Source of the DNA: Lumnitzera littorea
Lineage: Eukaryota; Streptophyta; Magnoliopsida; Myrtales; Combretaceae
Assembly: GCA_024138015.1 (NCBI GenBank)
Contig: JAMXBB010000009.1
Coordinates: 7,416,863 to 7,480,862, forward strand
Length of the DNA: 64,000 nucleotides
Direction: 5' to 3'
Below are positions 47,492-58,851 of the stretch, piece after piece. The notes under the pieces were generated by a model. That model made no database searches. It had not been told where the DNA came from and saw nothing but the letters and a program-made list of their open reading frames with translations. A program made the position numbers and the translations under genes. The first letter of the stretch is position 1; every line of letters starts with the position of its first letter.

Positions 47492-48875
47492 ATGCCGAGA
47501 GACCAAGGTCAGTCATCTTCTAAAAAGAGAGCACGTAAGGATAAAAGAACAACAAGACCTACTGTTCAATCGTGAAAGGATCCATATCCTTTTGGCTTGA
47601 AGCAGCAACATCAGGACCGCTACAACTTAGTGCTAAAAGAGAAGGTGATTAAAGCTAACACAGTTTTAAACTGGGAAGTGTTAGAGCGATATGGCTTCGC
47701 TCAAGAATTTGAGACCTTCTTCCAAGACAGGGCATGGAGAAATCTATTAGATATCAAAGAAAATATTTATCGGAAGATTGTTGTGGAGTTTATGGCCACA
47801 TTTGAACTCACAGCTAACCCGACCATGGGAATGGAAAATTCAGTGTCCTTTTTGTTTGGAGGTAAGTACTTCACAATGTCTATTGGTGAGTTCATAAAGA
47901 TGTTGGGAATTTATGAGAATGAGAAGTATGTGTTTTCTGATGATTTGAGGAGACTAAAAGATTATTGGTACAATCAGATGTCAACAGCTAGATTTTAGGA
48001 TGTGATTAGCAAAGGGTCTTACAATGTATCCACCTCTCGGGGTTCTGAGTTGAAAAATCCTGCTCATAGGATACTTCACTATATAATTTCCCGCTCCACA
48101 AGTGGGAAGATAGATAGTGAAGGGATTGTAAGCGTGTTTGACTGTTTGCAAATGTGGTCCATGATTCAAAACCGACATCTGAATGTCGGACTCATAACAG
48201 TCAAGTGCATCAAACGACAATGTAAGAAAGGAAGAAAAGGGATCTATGTGGGAGCATAGATTACAAGAATTCTGAAGAATATGGGGGTCTTTCCAGGACA
48301 AGAGCCAACTAATAGAGTAGGTTCTTCTATCTTAATGCCTGAACAGATTCTTCGAGTGTGGGGTTTTGGTCCAGTTCTTGAAGAAGAATCAGGTCCTAGC
48401 AAGGTCGAAGTTCCTCAGCAAGAAAGGAGAGGATTCTCAACCTCTCTCGATCAATTTCAAGAAGACATTGAGGAAATTAAAAGGGAACAGCAAGCACAAA
48501 GAAAAAAAAATCAAATGCTTGAAGAAGTATGTCTATACTTGCTTCAAGAAGATGGGTGATGCTTTGGGCTTCAACGTTCCTCCTTGCGGGAGTAGTTCTG
48601 ATGAGGACATTGTTCCTCCACCACCATCGCTTACTGAAGATCAACCTCCTCCTGAAGATCTTCCCATTGCCATTATTCCTAGCTCATCCATTGGAGGTTA
48701 TCGGATGAAAATTACACCTAGAAGGTCTACCATAATCAGAATAGAGAGAGCAGTAGAACTTACACCAGAAATTGTAGAAGAGAGCTCATCTTTTGAAGAG
48801 GAGGATTCTAGAGAAAAGGAGGATACCGACTATGGCGATGAGGAGGAGTATGATGATGATGATGATGAGGATTAG
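47492..48875 (+). pseudogene. Athila env-position ORF (ATHILA ORF-1-like)
   Basis: One reading frame from ATG 47492 (MPRDQGQSSSKKRARKDKR, strongly basic start) to 48559, interrupted by single stops at 47573, 47996 and 48257. A shift near 48530 then leads into an acidic C-terminus ending in a D/E run at 48875. The core LERYGFAQEFETFFQDRAW, IYRKIVVEFMATFEL, VSFLFGGKYFTMSIGEFIKM and LGIYENEKYVF resembles the ATHILA ORF-1 / plant transposon protein families (PF03078, PF20167; from memory). No signal peptide or membrane segment is seen, so an envelope role is not supported. Function unknown. Confidence 0.75.
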
Positions 48876-49611
48876 TCATTGTATTTCTGCATTTTCGAAC
48901 CGTAAAGATTTTAGTGCAATTAACTTTGGAAAGTATGCTATCAATTGTCAGCTATTCAAATGTACTCCTTTCTAGGGAAGTTTCATTACTCTAATGCATG
49001 TTTAATGTTCAATTTCCACACTTATACTTTCAGAGTAGACAATAGGGACATTGTCCAATACTAAGTGTGGGGAAGGTTGTATGGGTTTCATGTGCACATG
49101 ATAAGATGAATAAGAACTTAAGGATTGAGAATACTCTTGAGCTACAGTTACATATATTACTGAACTTGTCTTGTCCTTAAAGTGATATGGCTGTTTTTAG
49201 GATACATTTATGCACGACTTTCACAAAAAAAAAAAAAAAAAAAAAGAAGGGAGATTTGAATTTGAAGAGGTGCCGTACTCACTTACTATTATGACTAGTT
49301 TACTTAGTGATAATTAAGTGATAGAATCTTTAAGGCACAAATTTACCTTTTGTTTAGCTTTTGAATTTGGAATTTAAGAGTAGGTCGAGTCTTTGAGTGC
49401 AGAATAAGTAGGTCTACTTCTTGGTGGATTAAGCTTGTGTATTTTCCTTTGAGTTACCTTGAGAGTATTCTAACACTTAGTGAAAGAGGTAGATAATGTA
49501 AGGTAACATGGAAAAGCGAAAGTAAAACCCTTACTCCAATGACTCAGGTAAGTGAGTTAAGAGTATCCAATCTTGAATGTTAGAGTGAGTGAGAGTTCGT
49601 AGGGGTCCCTT
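48876..49611 (+). other. Athila 3' untranslated region
   Basis: It contains GGGACATTGTCC and AAGTGTGGGGAAGG at 49046-49078, a purine-rich sequence typical of this region in Athila elements, and a pure A run at about 49225-49245. No gene. No full polypurine tract adjoins the truncated LTR. Confidence 0.6.
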
Positions 49612-49760
49612 TAAATATTAACTAAAGCTAGCACAAGTTGAGTACTCTACTTAAGTCCTTGTGAGATCGACACTTGTTTTCAACATTATACTACTTGATA
49701 CGATCCAGTATACTTGCTGGTATTGCGCTCATTTTTTCTAAACACCTTTTCAGCGTACCA
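49612..49760 (+). repeat. Athila 3' LTR, 5'-truncated
   Basis: Only the last 149 bases of the LTR remain (AATATTAACTAAAGC...CAGCGTACCA). By hand count it differs from the 5' LTR at four transitions, and a 20-base segment including GAGATCGACACTTG is absent from the 5' copy. Confidence 0.85.
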
Positions 49761-49765
49761 CTATA
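49761..49765. other. Right target-site duplication of the Athila element
   Basis: CTATA, pairing with CTATG at 39418. Joining the flanks restores Tat-B integrase homology except for a one-base loss. Confidence 0.7.
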
Positions 49766-50825
49766 CGTCATCAATAATCCCAAAGTATGTTGGGAAGCTC
49801 ATCAACCCACCCATCTCCTACTCGTTCTACCCTCTTCTTAAGACTATAAAGAATTATCTTATTGATGGCTTCAACCAAACGATTGGTATGAGGGTAGGCA
49901 ATTAAGGTATAGTGTAGCCTGATGTTGAGCTTATTCTAGAAGCCCCTAAAACGATTGCTATTGAACTTCCTTCCATTATTAGTGATAAGTTAGTATGGTA
50001 CTCCAAAACGAGATAGTATGTAGGTGAGCACAATGCCTTCTACAACTCAAGTCGTAATGGTTGCAATGACCAACACTTTTGCCCCTTTAGTGAAGTAGTC
50101 TACTACTACTATGATGAATTGTCGACCCACCGATGCTTTAGGGAAAAGGTCAAAAATGTCTAGTCCTTACTATATGAATTGCTGTGGGCCGGTCAAAGGA
50201 TGTAGCTCTAAGCTTAAGGGTGTGAGTGATCGGTGCATGCTTTTGGCAAGAGTAGCACCTTTGGACCATTGCCTTAGAGTTTTCCTTCATTGTGGGTCAA
50301 TAATAATCCAACTTCAGTACTCAGAAGTATAATGCCTGTGATTGGATATGGTTACTGTAAACCCCAACATGAAGTTCCTCGAGTACCCAAGCACCTTCTT
50401 CTATTTGGAGGCATTTAAGGAGTAAAATACTATATCCCCATCTATAGAGTACATCATTGATCACTATATAGTTGGCTACTGCATAGGCTAGTCTCTTTGC
50501 CTTGGATCACTCTTCAAGTAAGGCTCCAGTCTTAAGGCACTGTACAAGGGAGTCTTTTTAGGAGGGCTTTAGGACTATTTCCATCATTTCGATAACTTGC
50601 TGCTGTTGTACCCCCATACTTCTTTTAGAGAGGTACTATATGAAGAGTAGTTTGTCACAGTCATGTGATGTAAGGATGGTGAATGAAGCTATTATGGATA
50701 GTCTTTCTACTTTTATATTTTCCGTTTAAAGGATTTTGTTGACATCCCAAAAGGTGAATTCCACGAGAAGTATAAGCCCCGTAGTTTTATGCAATTATTT
50801 CAAGATGGTAATTTAGGGTGTACAT
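49766..50825 (-). pseudogene. Tat-B integrase, N-terminal and core part
   Basis: Minus strand: GLDIFDLFPKASVGRQFIIV (first Asp region), VVDYFTKGAKVLVIATITT, LSRFGVPY, LITNNGRKFNSNRF (second catalytic Asp changed to Asn), NRLVEAINKIILYSLKKRV (Glu region), GWVDELPNILWDY. It then runs into the Athila insertion. The upstream zinc-finger part is poorly preserved. It continues at 38985-39417. Confidence 0.83.
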
Positions 50826-50830
50826 AGAAG

Positions 50831-53800
50831 TTAGCCAGTTAAGAAAATAATTCATATATGAATTATAGGAGTTAAGCAATAACACATTGTGAGTCTAGAA
50901 CATAGAAATATAATAAAACTACATTATTATAGCTAAAAATAGTTGATTTTACTAATTTATATTATATTGAATTTTATCTCCATAAACACACGATTTAGGT
51001 AACAAAAATTTACTAAACTTTAGAGATAAAATAATATAGCTATGAAATTATAAAATGACATATAATAATGTAGGAAAGTAGATTATGCTTCTTGAGTATA
51101 GTTATTGTATACAAATATACACTCGAATTTACCTAAAATACCCAAAATCATATAAAACTAACTAAAATAAATAGGAAAAATAGTAAAAGGCATTAAAATT
51201 TTTTTATCAAGGATAACAAATCCAAAGAGTAAGGGCATGGCAACATTGTAGGGAATTTGTAAGTGCATGGCCTTTTACAAATGACACTTAGCTAAGTTTA
51301 AAATTGAGGGTATAAAAGTGGGGAAGAGAGAGAAAATACTTCATTTTTCATCATGCAAACTTAAGAAAATTTCGAAATCCTCTCTGTAGGTTCCTGAAGA
51401 TATTTGATTTCTAGGAAAAATTCTAAGAAGGTGGAAAACTTAAAGGAGAAATTGTGGGAAAAATCAATAAGAAAATAGGATAGATCTAGCAAAGTTTTAG
51501 AGCTGACACTTATATACGACCTGGGAGTGAACCACCATCATCCCTCAAAAGTAGAGGTTGTGGCTAGGAGGGTTGACAAGGAGGGGGTGGCTGTTGGTTG
51601 TTGAACAGCCAACTTTTGATGAGCTTCGATTTTTTACCCAATTTTCTATATTTTACAAAAATACTAAATTATGTTAAAAAATTCTAGAAAATTTATCTTA
51701 AAATATTTTTATATATACTTTTCAAGAAAAATATTAGTTTGAACAAATTTCAAATGAGTATATGCTCTCCTTAATAAATCACACAAAATTGAACAATTTT
51801 TGAAGTTATTTTAAATAACCCTCTTAATGTTGTTTCCACACCAAATTTTTTTTAAAGCTTCCCTATATTGCGTGTCTGGATCCTATCAAGAGATCTCATC
51901 TAAAAATATTTTTCATAATTTTTACTAATTTTTGAGCCTCTAAATCAGGTAGAAAATGTTATTTTTGAGAGATTTTGTATAGTTAGCTTTGAGAAAATCA
52001 ATCTATACTAGTCCTAGTGTTCATATAAGTTATATTCTACCATAAGATATGATTTGGAGTTAATGGGATTGAAGTAAGGTTGAATCACGCACCTAACACT
52101 AATTATGAGCTTAATGCACTAAAGTAAGAAAATGAGAATTTGGAAGTTTGGCAATATGGTGATTGAGGATATAATGAATTTGTAGTATGATCTTGTTTTA
52201 TCATGTTTGTAACCTATAGTGCAATGCTAGAGCAAGTTGCGTTATGCAAACTAGTAAAGTTAATCTATTTAGAGAGTTTTTCAAATGATTTATCTGATAG
52301 AAGAGTGACTTAAAATCTAGGTACAAATGCTTAACTAAAAGGTTAACTGGTGTAAGAAACTTGAATATAATAAAATCAGGGCCTTAGTTAGGACAACATT
52401 TGGTGTAAGAAGCATGGTTGTGATGACTTCAGAGACATGTTTAGAAGGTTGGTGAATGAAAGGATTTTAACTTGAAATATGTTAAAGGCTTGTTTAAAGG
52501 AATTGTTTAGTAAAAGAAGTAGGATCATAATGATTTTAGAGGCTTGACTAGAGGGTTGGTTGATTTAGGAAGCTTAGATGAAATTACTTTAGAGACATCT
52601 TCAAAGGGTTGGTCTATAAATAGTGAACCTAATCACTAGTTTAGAGAGTTGATTAGAAAGTTGGATAGTAAGAGGGGCTTAACTATACTCCCATTATAGA
52701 CTTTGTTTGGGAAATACTTGGTATGGGAAATGTGGTTGGAAAGGCTTCAAGACTGAATTTGAGGTTGATTGATGCGGAATTCTTAAAGGAAAATAACTTT
52801 AGAGGCTTGCTTAGAAAATTGGATAAAGTAAGGAGTACAATTGGGATAACTTCAGAAACTACATCAATAGGTTCTGAGACCAAAACTTGGTATTAGGTGA
52901 GTTTTCGAAACTTTATTCAAAGACTTTAGCAATAAGTTGGAACTTAATATAAAGCTTATACCACTCGTTAGAGATAAGTCATAACTACACTTTAATTATT
53001 AAAATGAACCTACCCAACTTTATATTTAGTAAAACTAAAATGATTATATTGATTATTTTAAGGAGAACAATGAGAGTGGACGAGATCAACTATCAGAACT
53101 GTCGAGGGTCACCTATCTGAGTAAGTGGGATTAGTGCTTCACCATTCTTTGAAATATTATTTAATGATACTTGGAGACATTAGTATATGTCTTGGTTATG
53201 ATGGTGAGATACTTGCCTATGTATATACAATATGTGTGTTTGAATAAAATAGTCGCTTTATGATGTTGTTAGATTAGACTGTTTGATGTTGCTTAATCAC
53301 CACAAAAGCAATCTAACATAAACTCGACTTAACTACTAACAAAACTTGCATCACAACTTACTAGGGGAAAACGATTAGGGTTCTTGAGCTAAATACAGAC
53401 CCTTTGATAAGGATAGTAGAAATAGTCTTTTCCCCACCCTTAATCAAACTAAGTAATAGGAGAGAAATTCATGGTAAGGTTAGAGATTGTAATTCGAAGA
53501 TAATCTCAGGTGAAGTGTGTTTCTCCATTACACGAGCCCCGGTTTGGTTTTGATTCGTGAAGTGTACAGCATTAAACTCCTTGAAACCTAAATTAGAGTG
53601 GGTACAATTTCTTTGATCTCATGATGACTGATCAATATCATACGATACCATTTACTTGAACATGCATTATATCTAATTAACCTTACTTGAAAACCTTAGG
53701 TGCTTGGTGTTTGATACATGCTATTATCTTTGTCCTACTTACTGAGCAAGTTGCCGCTCATTCCCCTATAGTTGTTATGTAAGTATTTTCATAGATGTAC

Positions 53801-54259
53801 TAGTACTATTCTAAGTTCCAAAATAATAGTGAATGAGGTCAAGGAGTAAGATTTAAGACCGATTAGCTGGAATCCTATTTTATTTATTAACTTTACCGAC
53901 CTTTAGGAAAATGAATAGGGTCTCTTTAGGTGACCCTCTAGTTTTTAGTTATTATTACCAGTACTATGTTTCGTAAACTTGTGAACTTTTATAGTCTTAT
54001 TAAGTTGTTTTTTTGAAGTTGTTTACAAAACTTGTTTTCTTTTCAAGCTTTTATACCATAAGATCTCTTTCAAAAGCTATTTTAGATAGTTGTAGCACAG
54101 GTGGATGCCATATCAAGATTAAATTGGATGACTCAAAGTTGTGGAGTGGTAAAGGCCTAGTGTAAGCTATACTTATGTTAGTGGCTAAAGTGGCTAGCTT
54201 CTAGATTATGTTAATTTACACGATGGAGCTGTTAGGACTCCCTGATTTGGGACGTAACA
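50831..54259 (+). repeat. Family 2 solo-LTR-like repeat F1
   Basis: 3429 bp bounded by AGAAG at 50826-50830 and 54260-54264, a perfect 5-bp target duplication. It ends GATTTGGGACGTAACA; the left end reads TTAGCCAG instead of TG. TATAAAAG at about 51312 is a likely TATA box. The segment 53370-53800 (GGAAAACGATTAGG, AATAGTCTTTTCCCCACCC) is homologous to 61515-61915. No coding capacity. It splits Tat-B between the second RNase H and integrase. Best read as a solo LTR. Confidence 0.7.
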
Positions 54260-54264
54260 AGAAG

Positions 54265-54900
54265 GCCTTATACTAAGTGCAAGTATTTAGCCATCATTTC
54301 GCCATTGGTCTCGTACTCCCCCTTGACTTACTGTACCACTAGCATAGAGTATAAGTGTATACTAAGTTGCTCTACCTTAATATCCTTAGCAATCTTTAAG
54401 TCGACAATGAGTGCCCCATATTTAACTTCATTATTGCTCGCTAAGAAACCAAACTTTAGGGCATAAAGGATTGTTGTTCCATGCGGGCCTTGTAGTGTAA
54501 TATCAGCTCCATTGCCCCCTCCCTCCCCCCACCTTCCCTCCGTCTTCCCTTTTCACCCTCCCTTCCCTTCCCTAATGAAGGAACCATCAACATAGAGTAT
54601 CCATAGTAGTATGGTGAGCTCTAATTGAAGCTCATTTGCTTTAATGCATTTTATTATGAAGTCCACAAGAGCTTGTGCTTTGATAGCCTATGTTGGGTAG
54701 AATTGAACTCCATGAGCACTAAGCTCGAAGGAGTACTTTATCATTTGGCCTGAAGTAGTGGGCCTTTGTAAGGTCGTTTTGAGTGGTACATTTATCAATA
54801 TGGTGATTGGATTCAACTAAAAGTAGGGCTTGAGCTTGTAAGTTGCGATTACTACCATGAGGGTAAACTTTTCTATCTTAATGTATTGAAACTCGAGTCC
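54265..54900 (-). pseudogene. Tat-B second RNase H
   Basis: Minus strand: ALKFGFLASNNEVKYGALIV (Glu helix), KIAKDIKVEQLSIHLYSM, VKGEYETNGEMMAKYLHLV, matching the additional RNase H of Tat elements. The first part of the domain is replaced or overrun by a G/A-rich low-complexity run (plus-strand CCCTCCCTTCCC-type, about 54513-54573). The catalytic Asp residues are largely lost. Confidence 0.75.
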
Positions 54901-55930
54901 TTAGAGAATGTAGCTAACGTAGGAAATTGGGTAGTGGTCATGACCATCAGCTTGAACAAGTACGGGCAATAATGCTTTGTCACTAACTACGAGGTATAAG
55001 AACAATTCCTCTCTAGGGATGGGCTTAAAGAGTGTGGGTGAGGTCGCAAGGAAGCTCTTTAAGTCTTTAAAGGCTTGCTGGCATGCTGGTGTCCATTTAA
55101 ATTCAGTAGGATATTTGAGTAGAATGAAAAAATTATGCATACTTGTCTATGATTTGAGAGACAAAACAGTTAAGGGCATCTATCCTTCCTATCAGTCGTT
55201 AGACCTCCTTTACCGTGGTCAGTGCTTTCATGTCCTAGACTGCCTTGATCTTATCAGGGTTGGCCTTTATCCCTCATTCTATGACCATGAAACTAAGAAA
55301 CTTACTTGACGCAACCTTAAAGATATACTTCTAGGGGTTAATTTTCATTTGAAATTGTCGAAAGGTTTGCAAGATTTCTTGGAGGTTGTCTATGTAGCCT
55401 CTTCTAGTCTTGCTCTTAGAGATCATGTCATTGACAAAGACTTCGATGTTCCTTCTTATTTGTGGCTTAAATATATGGGTTACCATCCTTTGATATGTGA
55501 CTCCAATGTTCTTCAGGTCGAAGGGCATAACTTTGTAACAATAAGTCCCAAAGTCTATGACAAAGGATGTGTGAACTTCGTCTTTGGGAGCCATTCGGAT
55601 TTGGTTGTATCCTGAGTAAGTGCCCATGAAATTGAGATGTACATGACCTGCTGTCAAGTTGATGAGCTAGTTTGTATGCAATAGGTGGAAGTAGTCCTTT
55701 GGGCATGATTTGTTGAGATTAGTATAGTCGATACATATGCGCCATTTCCCATTCACTTTCTTGATGAAGACCTAATGGCAAGTCAAGTAGGATACCTCTC
55801 GTGTTGGATGAAGCCTATGCAGAGCAGCTTTTGAACTTCCTCCTCAATTGTAGCCTGACATTCAAGTGTGACATGTCGTTTCTTTTACTTAACAAGTTAC
55901 ATGGTTGAATTGACGTTGAAGAGGTGGGTA
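54901..55930 (-). pseudogene. Tat-B RT and RNase H
   Basis: From 55930 downward: ATIEEEVQKLLCIGFIQHER, then LNFMGTYSGYNQIRMAPKDE, where the catalytic Asp of FMDAYSG is Gly, then GTYCYKVMPFDLKNIGVTYQ, and IEVFVNDMISKSK, where YVDD is FVND. RNase H starts at 54901-55140 with FKWTPACQQAFKDLKSFLAT and EELFLYLVVSDKALLPVLVQ. Both polymerase Asp boxes are damaged, so the enzyme is dead. Confidence 0.87.
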
Positions 55931-56039
55931 GCCTCGGGTATGCGGATAATCCTAGGCATGTCTTCTAGGCTGGATGCAAAGATGTTTGAGTTCTACTTGA
56001 GGAACTTTGTTAGCTCGAGCTTGTCGCTATTTAGTAGTT

Positions 56040-56788
56040 CATCCTTATTTTGGTTATCATTTTAAAGGAATCAGAATTTTGAATTTTGATGATTTCCTCC
56101 ACTAGCTCACCACACAGTGCCAAAGTAGAGGAGTTGGTAGACTTGATGTTCATGACATTGTTCTTGGATTGTGCTTTCAAGCATAGCATCATGGATAGAG
56201 CTTGATTACCTCTAGCTTCGCTAACTCCAATGGTTGTCATGAGCTTTGCCTTAAGGCATTTCTAGGTAATGAGCATGCTGAATTTGGTTATTCTTGGTTT
56301 AGCTAGAATAGAATTGTATGGTGACCAAATGTTGACAACAACAAAGTCTGTAGACTTGGTAGGGATGTATACACCATCATCTAATTGAATGAGTAAGGTG
56401 ATGATCCTGTTTGCTAGCACTGGCCTATCGCCTTTGAATCCTATGAGGCCATGTTTATACGGCAGAAGGGACTCGTCGAGCTGTTCTTTCATCTACTTAA
56501 AGGCACTATAGAAGAGTATGTCTGCTAAACTCCCATTGTCGACAAACGTCTTTCGGGCATCAAAACACCCAATCTCAGCACTTATGATAAGTGTGTCATT
56601 ACAGAGTAAGTGGATGCCTTGTTCGTCTACGTAGGTAAAGGTTATTGTTGTGTTAATCTCTAACTTCTTACTTTGGACAATGTATACCTTACGCTTGGGA
56701 GTGAAGGTAGTGTCACCTGGAAGGAGGTTAGGTCTACTAAATATGGTGTTGACTTGGTTATGTCATCGCCTTAGATTCTATTCATCTA
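56040..56788 (-). pseudogene. Tat-B protease
   Basis: Minus strand about 56515-56580: ARKTFVDNGSLADILFYSAF, the D-N/G-G-S-S-A-D active-site block of Tat proteases. Next, 56262-56492: ESLLPYKHGLIGFKGDRPVL and VVVNIWSPYNSILAKPRITK, corresponding to the strand and flap with the usual YNAILGRP changed to YNSILAKP. The segment to 56040 is linker to RT. Stops at 56491 and 56260 interrupt it. Confidence 0.8.
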
Positions 56789-58323
56789 CTAGGGGATTGC
56801 CTTATTGGTGATGGGGTTGTTGTTGCTTGTCCACCTTGCAGTGTTGGGTGGGTAATTGGATTTGGTTTTTCTCATCTGCAATAAAGTGGTCAATGCGACC
56901 TTTATGAACAAAGCCTTCAACTGCATTCTTGAGATGGTGACACTCATTGATGTTGTGTCCATATGCCTTATGGTAGTCGCAGTATTTGCTTGAGTTCGTT
57001 GCTTTTGGGGTCTCAAGGATACTTAGGGGTACCGGGAGTTGTTTTCAAACTTCATACATAATTTCATCGAGTGGTTGGCTTAAGGGTGTCTATGATGTAT
57101 AGTCTTAGAAATTGTGCCTTTACTTGTCACTTTTTTCTCATGTAGGGGCTATGGTCTAGGGTCACAAGGTCCCAAATAATCCTTTATTGAGATGCAAGTG
57201 CTATTCTCCACCTTGAATCGAGCTTTGATAACATCCTCTTGAGCTATATATTTCTCAACAATTCTCAGGAATTTGTCTAAGGATTTAGGCTTATCTAGAG
57301 ATATAGCATTGAAGAGCATTCTGTTTGGATCTATTCCTATTAGGAGGGCCATTCCTGTGTCAAGTTTGGAAAATTGCAGCTTTGTTCAATTAACACACTC
57401 GAGATATGCTCACAAGCTTTTGTTGGGGCATTACTTGACATTCCAAAGGATGGATGAATCTCATCATGGGACTTAAGAGTTGAGGAAGTGTTGTTGGAAC
57501 TTGCTCCCTAGGTCATCAAATGAAGTGACTGATTACTCGAGGAGGGTATTGAACCAAAGTAAGGCGGCTTTCGCTAGTGTATAAGGGAAGGCCTTCCATA
57601 TGATGGCATCCAAAAAATTGTAGAGGCTCATCATTGTCCGAAAGTAGACAAGGTGGTCATCTAAATTGGTAGTACCATCATAGGTATTGAGATGTAGGAG
57701 CCTTGTACCGATAGAGAGTGTTTCCTAGAAGATTAAGGAAATAAAAGGGCTCTTTGTCAGTATAGAGCATGATGCCTATGCGAATGATTTTCGACCTTCT
57801 TTTGATTACATATGTTGGAAGCACAACAGATGAGCTCATTGAGCTCATCCATGTTCATACCTTCGTAATCTTTTGGCGATGGCTTCAGCGATAAGCTATC
57901 AACTAGTTTACTTGTTGCTATGCGCTCACCCTCTACTTATGTTTTATTGTGGTTGCAGTTGAGCTACTCATACAAGTCTTTGTGCGGTTAATGATCATGC
58001 TGAGTGTGCTTGCATGAGTGTATTGGACGTATGTTACACTATTTGTTATTTTTGCTTAGCTATAAAGAGGACTCGATTGTCACTTCCTTATTTAGGCACT
58101 TTTGAGATGCATTTTTTAGCAGTATTACATCTTTATGCAAAGCTATAATGGATTCATAATATTTTCTGTTTTCTTCTAAGATTTGCTGGATAAGTAACCT
58201 GAGCTCCTAGACTTCATTGTTTTCATTCTAAGGTGGAAGGAGTTGATTGCCTATGCCTTGTTAGGAGGCATTGGTGTCTTCTATATGGGAAGCTTATGGA
58301 TTATTATTTTTGCTTTTAGCCAT
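56789..58323 (-). pseudogene. Tat-B gag
   Basis: The start is the ATG complementary to 58321-58323 (MAKSKNNNP), followed by a helix-like segment with LIQQILEENRKYYESIIALH. The capsid part in shifted frames includes SFDDLGSKFQQHFLNS-like residues near 57520 and open reading at 57149-57352: MALLIGIDPNRMLFNAISLD and LDKFLRIVEKYIAQEDVIKA. The nucleocapsid motif YCDYHKAYGHNINECHHLK is complete (CCHC-like) near 56940-57000. Several frameshifts and stops. Confidence 0.82.
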
Positions 58324-58335
58324 CATTGCTATGGT

Positions 58336-58359
58336 GGCTTAAAATGGCAGGTGCCAAAA
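58336..58359 (-). other. Tat-B primer binding site region
   Basis: Directly after the LTR end AACA the minus strand reads TTTTGGCACCTGCCATTTTA. TGGCACC is a plausible start, but I cannot assign the tRNA. Confidence 0.45.
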
Positions 58360-58851
58360 TGTTGATCATGTGGAAAGCTAACTAAGAAGTAGAGTTAGAT
58401 TGGGATGAGCTTTGCCTCCTATTCCTTGATACTTGTAAAGAGCCCCCTATGGGCGAGGTCGTAGGGGCCCTTTGATGCTCAAGTTATCAAGAAGGATAAA
58501 GAAAGGAGAAGGCAAGTATTGGAGACCAAGCAGACCGTGCTCGCTCAGTGTGTATGTGTTGCTTCTCCTCTTTAGTAAGGGAGGAGAAGGGGTTTGAGGA
58601 TAATAAAGAGAGAAAAAGACCTAGAAGAGCTAGGTCCAATCAGAATATCTTACTTGTTGGCACCTAGCCCCTTTTATGCGATTTACTTGGACATGTAGTG
58701 ATCGAGGTTCTTTAGTATTGGTTGCTAACAAATAGCACGCTCTATGGTAGGTGATAGAGCTTCACAACAAGCAACACGTTATGGCCAATTGAACCACCAA
58801 ATCTGTAGTTCGGTGATCTGTTAAGGGCAAAGGTATTCAACATACTGACTG
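58360..58851 (-). repeat. Tat-B 5' LTR, left segment
   Basis: Homologous to 33601-34094 (for example TGTTGATCATGTGGAA, AGACCGTGCTCGC). Continued at 62395-62786 after the F2 insertion. Its last five bases, GACTG, are the insertion's target site. Confidence 0.85.

Larger units (their letters stand above)
39423..49760 (+). mobile_element. Athila-lineage Ty3/gypsy retrotransposon
   Basis: Plus strand: 5' LTR, Asp-tRNA-type primer site, gag, protease-RT-RNase H, integrase, an env-position ORF, a long 3' untranslated region and a truncated 3' LTR. The lineage is shown by the Asp-tRNA primer site, the gag start RRSRSTDLLPIDLEIERTLF and the 3' ORF. It is inserted in the Tat-B integrase with a CTAT(G/A) target duplication. 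It is younger and better preserved than its host: only a few frameshifts in gag and integrase. Confidence 0.92.
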
